Part shown: positions 56,647 to 64,000 of the stretch, in pieces
Layout: every line of letters begins with the position of its first letter
Numbering within the stretch: position 1 is the first letter of the stretch
Assembly: GCA_018195615.1 (NCBI GenBank)
Contig: JAGTPG010000002.1
Coordinates: forward strand, 3,166,501 to 3,230,500
DNA length: 64,000 bases
Direction of reading: 5' to 3'
DNA from: Streptomyces tuirus
GTDB lineage: Bacteria > Actinomycetota > Actinomycetes > Streptomycetales > Streptomycetaceae
The notes under the pieces: model-generated
Database searches by the model: none
Seen by the model: only the letters and a program-made list of their open reading frames with translations
What the model was told of the DNA's origin: nothing
Made by a program: the position numbers and the translations under genes

Positions 56647-57782
56647 GGCCGTACGAGATTCCGCAGGTCGGCGAAGCGGCGGTCGCCGATGCCGTTCACC
56701 TCGCGCAGCTCGTCCACGGAACGGAATCCGCCGTGCTGTGTGCGGTAGTCGATGATGTGCTGTGCCAGCACCGGGCCGACACCGGGCAAGGTGTCGAGCT
56801 GGTCGGCCGTGGCCGTGTTGAGGGAGACGGGAGCCGTCGGTGCGGCGCCGCCCGCCGCCGCACCGGTCGTGCCTCCGGGAGCCGTACCGCCCGCGGCGGA
56901 AGCCGGTGCTCCGACGATCACCTGTTCGCCGTCCACGAGGAAGCGGGCGCGATTGAGGCCGTCGGTGTTCGCGCCGGGCTTCACCCCGCCCGCCGCGCGC
57001 AGGGCATCCGTGACACGCGAGCCGGCCGGCAGCCGGTGGACCCCGGGTTCGCGGACCTTGCCGCCGACGTCCACGACGATCTCGGCCGCCGCTGTCGCAC
57101 CCGTCGCCTTCGCCACGCCGGCGGATGCCCCGGGTCCGCGCCCCTCCTGAACCTGCCCGGTCCGTCCCTGCTCCTCCGCGTACGGCGCGGCCGCCCGCAC
57201 CACCTCGGGCGGTCGCACGGACTGGGTCCGTCCGGCCCAGAAGTGCTGCACGGCGAACGCCGCGGCGACGAAGAGCACCACGGTCAGCGCGAGTACGCTC
57301 CGCCGCTCCAGGCCGCACCTCGCCTGCAACCACAGCGGCATGCGTTCCCGCAGTGCGAGCGCGGCCCGCTCCCGCACGCCATCCGGGACGCGCCCGTCCC
57401 TGCCGGGAGCGGCGGCGTCCGCCCCGGCGTCAGTCCCGCCGTCCACCCTGGCGTCAGTCCCGCCGTCCGCCCCGGCGTCAGTCCCGCCGTCCACCCTGGC
57501 GTCAGTCCCGGCCTCGCGCCCGCCAGTGCCGACCCCGGCGGCGTACCGCTCGCCGTCCGGTGGGCCATGGCCCGACTCCCGCCGCTCCCCCGCCCGTTCG
57601 GCGGGCTCACCGAACAGCACCTGCGCGCGCCGGCGGAATTCCTCCGCCGAGGCATGGCGGTGCCGTGCCCGGCCCCGTGCAGCGGGCCGGTGACGGCGGT
57701 GACGGACGCGGCCGTCGGACGCCGGTCCACGGCCCGGGCCGCTGGTCGTAGTCGCTGTGCGTGAACGTGATCGAAGTGCCAT
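56643..57782 (-). CDS. comEA: ComEA family DNA-binding protein
   Basis: This 379-residue protein is long for ComEA. Its N-terminal 160 residues are a cytoplasmic Arg/Asp/Gly-rich region that includes an eight-residue tandem repeat (GGTDARVD/GGTDAGAD, coded by 57427-57510). One membrane helix (VLALTVVLFVAAAFAVQHFW) follows, then an Ala-rich linker. An SLBB domain (VVDVGGKVREPGVHRLPAGSRVTDALRAAGG) and the helix-hairpin-helix DNA-binding pair (LNTATADQLDTLPGVGPVLAQHIIDYR) complete it. It should present DNA to ComEC, whose start it overlaps by 4 bases. Confidence 0.9.
   Translation of the reverse strand: MALRSRSRTATTTSGPGRGPASDGRVRHRRHRPAARGRARHRHASAEEFRRRAQVLFGEPAERAGERRESGHGPPDGERYAAGVGTGGREAGTDARVDGGTDAGADGGTDARVDGGTDAGADAAAPGRDGRVPDGVRERAALALRERMPLWLQARCGLERRSVLALTVVLFVAAAFAVQHFWAGRTQSVRPPEVVRAAAPYAEEQGRTGQVQEGRGPGASAGVAKATGATAAAEIVVDVGGKVREPGVHRLPAGSRVTDALRAAGGVKPGANTDGLNRARFLVDGEQVIVGAPASAAGGTAPGGTTGAAAGGAAPTAPVSLNTATADQLDTLPGVGPVLAQHIIDYRTQHGGFRSVDELREVNGIGDRRFADLRNLVRP
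57427..57510 (-). repeat. 24-bp tandem repeat inside comEA
   Basis: Units begin with GCGTCAGTCCCGCCGTCC at 57427, 57451 and 57475, with a partial fourth from 57499. They alternate endings ACCCTG and GCCCCG. They keep frame (8 codons), adding GGTDARVD/GGTDAGAD to the cytoplasmic N-terminal part. Copy number probably varies between strains. Confidence 0.9.
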
Positions 57783-57902
57783 ACGACGAGGATCGGCCAC
57801 ATCGGCACATCCGCGATGATCTTGGTCAATTCCCGGGGACAACACCCGGCTTGTGGACAACCGACTCACCCACAGGGGTGATCAGAGCCGGCGGCCACCC
57901 GT

Positions 57903-58748
57903 TCACCGGAGCGAAACCACAACTCCCAGCAACCCGGGCCCGGTGTGCGCCCCGATCACCGCCCCGACCTCGCTGACATGCAGATCGGCGAGCCCTGGCA
58001 CCCGGGTCCGCAACCGGTCGGCGAGGGCCGACGCCCGGTCCGGGGCGGCGAGATGGTGGACGGCGACGTCGACCTGGGCGCCCGCCGCCCGTTCGGCCGC
58101 GATCTCCTCGAGGCGGGCGATCGCCTTCGACGCGGTCCGCACCTTCTCCAGCGGTTCGATGCGACCGTCGGCCAGTTGCAGCAGCGGCTTCACCGCGAGC
58201 GCCGAGCCCAACAAGGCCTGCGCGGCACCGATTCGGCCGCCCCGGCGCAGGTAGTCGAGGGTGTCGACGTAGAAGTAGGCGGACGTGCCCGCGGCCCGCT
58301 TCTCGGCGGCCGTGACGGCCTCGTCCACCGTTCCGCCCGACTCCGCGGTCTCCGCCGCGGCGAGCGCGCAGAACCCCAGCGCCATCGCGATCATGCCGGT
58401 GTCCACCACCCGCACCGGCACCGGAGCCCGCCGCGCGGCGACGACGGCCGCGTCGTACGTGCCGGAGAGCTCGGCGGAGAGGTGGAGGGAGACGATGCCC
58501 GTGGCGCCGGACTCGGCGACCTTGCGGTACGTCTCCTCGAAGACCGCGGGGCCGGGCCGCGAGGTCGTCACCGGGCGCCGCTTCTGCAAAGCCTGGGCGA
58601 GCGCGCGGGTCGAGATCTCGGTGCCTTCTTCCAGCGCCCGGTCGCCGAGGACCACCGTCAGAGGTACCGCAGTGATGCCGTGGCGCTCCATCGTCCGGGT
58701 CGGCAGGTAGGCCGTTGAATCGGTGACGATCGCGACATGGCGGGACAT
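57903..58748 (-). CDS. DegV-family fatty-acid-binding protein
   Basis: This 281-residue protein has the DegV pattern: HVAIVTDSTAYLPTRTMERHGITAVPLTVVLGD at the start, EEGTEISTRALAQALQ, TSRPGPAVFEETYRKVAESG, then VRVVDTGMIAMALGFCALAA and LDYLRRGGRIGAAQALLGSALAVKPLL. The family binds fatty acids, and in firmicutes the related FakB delivers them to a kinase. No fakA gene is present here. It is a single gene between comEA and a membrane-anchored coiled-coil protein gene, with 120 non-coding bases (57783-57902) between it and comEA. Confidence 0.92.
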   Translation of the reverse strand: MSRHVAIVTDSTAYLPTRTMERHGITAVPLTVVLGDRALEEGTEISTRALAQALQKRRPVTTSRPGPAVFEETYRKVAESGATGIVSLHLSAELSGTYDAAVVAARRAPVPVRVVDTGMIAMALGFCALAAAETAESGGTVDEAVTAAEKRAAGTSAYFYVDTLDYLRRGGRIGAAQALLGSALAVKPLLQLADGRIEPLEKVRTASKAIARLEEIAAERAAGAQVDVAVHHLAAPDRASALADRLRTRVPGLADLHVSEVGAVIGAHTGPGLLGVVVSLR

Positions 58749-58820
58749 GAGCTGGAGGTTACCTGCCGTAGCGCGCGTGCGGCAGCCCGGCCCCGGTGCC
58801 CTGTGACGCGAGTGGCCGGA

Positions 58821-59558
58821 TCAAGTGGTGCTCTCGGGGCGGGGCTTCTTCTGCCAGGGGTACGTGGGGCGGGGTCCCGGCGGGGTGATGGCGGGCCGTT
58901 CCGGCTCCTGCGCCGGGCTCGGCTGCGGCGTCTCCGGCCAGGTCTGCCCGGCCGTGGCGCCATCGGCGGTGGGGGCCTCGGGCCACGGTGGCGAGACGGG
59001 CTGGGACTCCGGCGTCGTCGTCCAGTGCCGCAGTGCCCCGGCCTCCACGTCGATCTGGGCGCTGAGCGTGTCCAGGTCGTCCTCCGCGAAGCGGCGGGCA
59101 CGGTCGCGGGCCGCCCAGCGCAGCGCGTCCGCCGACTGTGTGATGCGCTCGGTGCGCTCGCGCAGCTCGGGCAGCCGCTCGGTCAGTGCCGCCCGGTTCG
59201 GCTCGGCCTCCAGGCGCTTCAGCTCGTCGTCCAGCTCCTGCCCGTGCGCACTGAGTCGCTCGAAGAGGCCGACGGACTCCTTCAGGGACTCGTCCTCGGC
59301 GACGGCCGCGTGCAGCGCGTCCTGCGTGGCACGCATGGACGTGCGCAGCTTCAGCCGGAGCTGGGCGAGTTCGCCCGCGGCGCCGGGCTGGGCGAAGGAC
59401 TTGGCCCGCAGGGTGTGGTCCTCGACCGTGCGGCGGGCCTGGGTGATGCCGCGGTCCACGCCGCGCTTGGCGGCGCCGACCACCTTCACCGTGGCGTACA
59501 CACCGAGCCCGACGAAGAGCACGAAGAGCAGGGCGAATACTGCGATCACTGCTTCCAC
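58821..59558 (-). CDS. membrane-anchored coiled-coil protein of unknown function
   Basis: This protein has about 245 residues from GTG (VEAVIAVFALLFVLFVGLGVYATVKVV). The GTG has GAGGAG five bases upstream, which decides it over an earlier ATG. One N-terminal membrane helix is followed by a basic stretch and long heptad-like helices (about 35-170: ELAQLRLKLRTSMRATQDALHA, HGQELDDELKRLEAEP). A Pro-rich tail ends RPTYPWQKKPRPESTT. Similar streptomycete proteins next to leuS are annotated hypothetical. A cell-envelope or division-related scaffold is possible but not shown. Confidence 0.75.
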   Translation of the reverse strand: MEAVIAVFALLFVLFVGLGVYATVKVVGAAKRGVDRGITQARRTVEDHTLRAKSFAQPGAAGELAQLRLKLRTSMRATQDALHAAVAEDESLKESVGLFERLSAHGQELDDELKRLEAEPNRAALTERLPELRERTERITQSADALRWAARDRARRFAEDDLDTLSAQIDVEAGALRHWTTTPESQPVSPPWPEAPTADGATAGQTWPETPQPSPAQEPERPAITPPGPRPTYPWQKKPRPESTT

Positions 59559-59615
59559 CGGCTCCTCCTCGGACGGTCGCGCCACACCTCATGTCGCTCT
59601 TCAACGGTAAACGCA

Positions 59616-59658
59616 ACGGGCAGGCCCGGAGTTCCAGAAAAACCCCGAACCTGCCCGT
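59616..59658 (-). terminator. hairpin downstream of leuS
   Basis: ACGGGCAGG (59616-59624) pairs perfectly with CCTGCCCGT (59650-59658) over 9 bp. Inner partial pairing is around CCCGG and CCCCG. It lies 49 bases past the leuS stop codon and ends the leuS transcript before the coiled-coil gene. Confidence 0.7.
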
Positions 59659-59706
59659 AGAGGACCACTAAGGGACCACCCCGACGGGGCCCGCACGGCC
59701 CAGTGC

Positions 59707-62589
<2,883 letters not shown>

Positions 62590-62644
62590 GATCCTCAAAG
62601 CTCCATCGATCGTCTCTGCCTGCGGCTGTGTGGTTCGAGAAACG

Positions 62645-62669
62645 AAAAATCCCCTCGCACAGGAGGGGA
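62645..62669 (-). promoter_or_regulatory. attenuator terminator in the leuS leader
   Basis: On the minus strand TCCCCTC, six bases, GAGGGGA (perfect 7-bp stem, 62650-62669) is followed by ATTTTTCG, an intrinsic terminator with a T tract, rare in this GC-rich genome. It lies 56 bases before the leuS start and 48 bases after the leader peptide. Upstream stems CCGGCCAC/GTGGCCGG (62683-62690, 62703-62710) and GCCGCGC/GCGCGGC can compete with it, which suits transcription attenuation. Confidence 0.75.
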
Positions 62670-62716
62670 CGCCGCGCCGATTCCGGCCACTCGACTCGTC
62701 CGGTGGCCGGGACTGA

Positions 62717-62755
62717 TCAGCGCGGCCCGCTAAGCAGAAGGCGTACGGCACGCAT
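62717..62755 (-). CDS. leuS leader peptide (MRAVRLLLSGPR)
   Basis: This 12-codon frame carries three consecutive Leu codons (CTT CTG CTT) followed by AGC, so it shares the Leu-run plus CTTAGC wording of the leuA leader in this window. It stops 127 bases before leuS and is followed by competing stems and a T-tailed terminator. It probably couples leuS transcription to leucyl-tRNA charging. No strong ribosome site is seen, which leaves some doubt. Confidence 0.7.
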   Translation of the reverse strand: MRAVRLLLSGPR

Positions 62756-63056
62756 GGCGTTAGGGTACCGCAGGCCCTCAGGGCGCCGCGACGCGCTTCC
62801 GGAGGGCCGTCCGATGCCCGAAAAAGCTGAACCAGGGTCAAAGGTTACTTCGCGTAACAGTAGCTATGGGACAACACAGCGACCACATTGTCCTTTGATA
62901 ACAACGCAATAACTCAAACCTCGTACCCATCGGTATGGCTCCGCTTAGAGTGCGGCAGCGGGACCGCTTTCCCGAACCGCTCGGAGTTGCCCCCATGAAC
63001 CCTCATCGCAGTAACAGCTCGCTACCCCCGGTCACCGGGATGTGGGGAGGCCGGCC

Positions 63057-64000
63057 GTGACGAACTACGACTCCACGGTCGACGACACGTTCGCCGAGTT
63101 CCTCAACTTCGGCGCCGGCGTGCTGTCCCTCGTGTGTCTCTCCTGCTCGGTGATCTGGGGGCTGGTGGCCCAGGACCGGATCCTCCTCGACGCGCGCGGG
63201 CGCATCCTGGCGCAGGCGGTGCACCGGACCACGGCGGTCGCCTCGATCGTCTTCCTCCTGGTGCACATCGGGGTGAAGCTGGCGCTCGCCCACACCACAT
63301 GGGTCGCGGTGATCGTCCCCTTCGGGCTCATCGCCAGCGACAACGACGAGATCATGGGCAGGTCGTTCCTGGTCGGCCTGGGCACCCTGGCCAGCATGCT
63401 CATGATCTTCGTGGGCGTCACCGGCGTGCTGCGCAACCGCTTCGCCTCCCCGGCGCCCGTCGCGGCCCGCTGGCGGGCCATGCACATGCTGGCCTACCCG
63501 GCCTGGTGCGCCGCCCTGGTCCACGGACTCTACGCGGGTCGCTCGGCCAAGCCGATCTTCGTCGTCCTGTATTGCCTGTCCCTGGTCTTCGTGGCCGCAG
63601 CCCTCGCCCTGCGTGCCGCCCGCGGCCGATCAAGCGCAAGGTGGCCGACACGCTCGCCGGCCTCATCGGGCCTGGCGGGAGCCAGGCCCGCAGGGACCTC
63701 GAGGAGAGCCGCTCCCGGGTGAACGCGGGTGCGGGGCCGACCGGCTCCGCGCTGCCCGGCTACGAGGACCGGGGTGCACCCGCGCGGCCTACGGCGTCCC
63801 GTCGGGACCGCTGTACGAGAAGGCGGAACGCCCCGCGGCCAAGGAGCCCGCGAACGGCTTCGCGGCGGCCTACCGGGCCGTCTCGGCCCCTCCCGGGGGC
63901 CAGCAGGCCTTCGCCGCGCCGGGACCGACCACCCGCACGGAGCTGCCGCTGGACATGCAGCCGACCCAGACCATCCCGACCGTGGACGGCCCCTCCAGCA
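63057..64000 (+). CDS. membrane protein of the cytochrome b-like/ferric-reductase-like type, truncated by window end (two frameshifts as given)
   Basis: The GTG start has GGGGAGG 6 bases upstream. About five membrane helices are visible in residues 17-190: LSLVCLSCSVIWGLVAQ, TAVASIVFLLVHIGVKLALAH, GRSFLVGLGTLASMLMIFVGVTGVL, MHMLAYPAWCAALVHGLYAG and IFVVLYCLSLVFVAAALAL. Histidines in helices 2 and 4 (LVHIG, MHMLAYPAW, LVHGLY) could ligate heme as in ferric-reductase-like domains. Bases are missing near 63626 and 63780. Across them a long hydrophilic Pro/Ala-rich cytoplasmic tail continues to the window edge (LDMQPTQTIPTVDG). A 21-codon frame starting at 62995 ends within its start (GTGA) and may couple translation. 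Confidence 0.7.

Noticed and set aside
57412..57511. CRISPR-like short repeats
   Set aside because: The 24-bp units are directly adjacent without spacers and keep the comEA frame, so they are a coding tandem repeat.

Overview
This is a high-GC actinobacterial chromosome segment, almost certainly from Streptomyces. The evidence is GC-rich third codon positions, many GTG starts with GGAGG-type ribosome sites, actinobacterial families (DUF397/XRE pairs, DUF574-type methyltransferase, DUF3097, SpoIIE phosphatase fused to an HATPase), one rare TTA codon and dispersed repeats familiar from streptomycete intergenic regions. It carries core genes, not an island: there is no transposase, integrase, rRNA, tRNA or CRISPR array.

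Layout. 1-4.4 kb: the start of a response regulator, a NarL-type histidine kinase, an MMPL transporter and a zinc-ribbon/TerB protein. 4.4-7.8 kb: leuA with a leucine leader peptide, then a thermolysin-type protease with its emfourin-like inhibitor. 7.8-12.1 kb: GH1 glucosidase, DUF574-type methyltransferase, XRE/DUF397 pair, anti-sigma-type ATPase and an ABC-transporter relic. 12.1-18.5 kb: the era, cytidine-deaminase-like, yjbR, corC, ybeY, phoH block; phoH contains a 360-residue intein. 18.7-24.6 kb: PfkB kinase, glucarate dehydratase, KdgD, IclR regulator and MFS transporter, a probable sugar-acid catabolic cluster. 24.6-33.1 kb: adenosine deaminase, RNase Z, HIT protein, tricorn protease, RsmE and a nitronate monooxygenase. 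33.2-38.5 kb: dnaJ-hrcA with a CIRCE operator, MBL hydrolase, DUF3097 and hemW. 38.5-45.3 kb: signalling genes, a SpoIIE phosphatase divergent from a poly-HAMP hybrid kinase plus response regulator. 45.3-64 kb: fadD, lepA, rpsT, holA, YceI, NAT, comEC-comEA, degV, leuS with a leucine attenuator, and a membrane protein cut by the window end.

Two features cut across the window. First, 20 genes are interrupted by about 35 frameshifts. Nearly all are the loss of one base in a short G or C run, and protein similarity resumes at once in the next frame. Essential genes (era, holA) are hit, so I read these as consensus-sequence errors and annotate the genes full length. Second, the most interesting biology is in small elements: the intein with a class 3 (W-C-T) signature in phoH, the paired leucine leaders of leuA and leuS, a shared upstream motif in the sugar-acid region, palindromes ahead of the MMPL gene, and a TTA codon in the poly-HAMP kinase.
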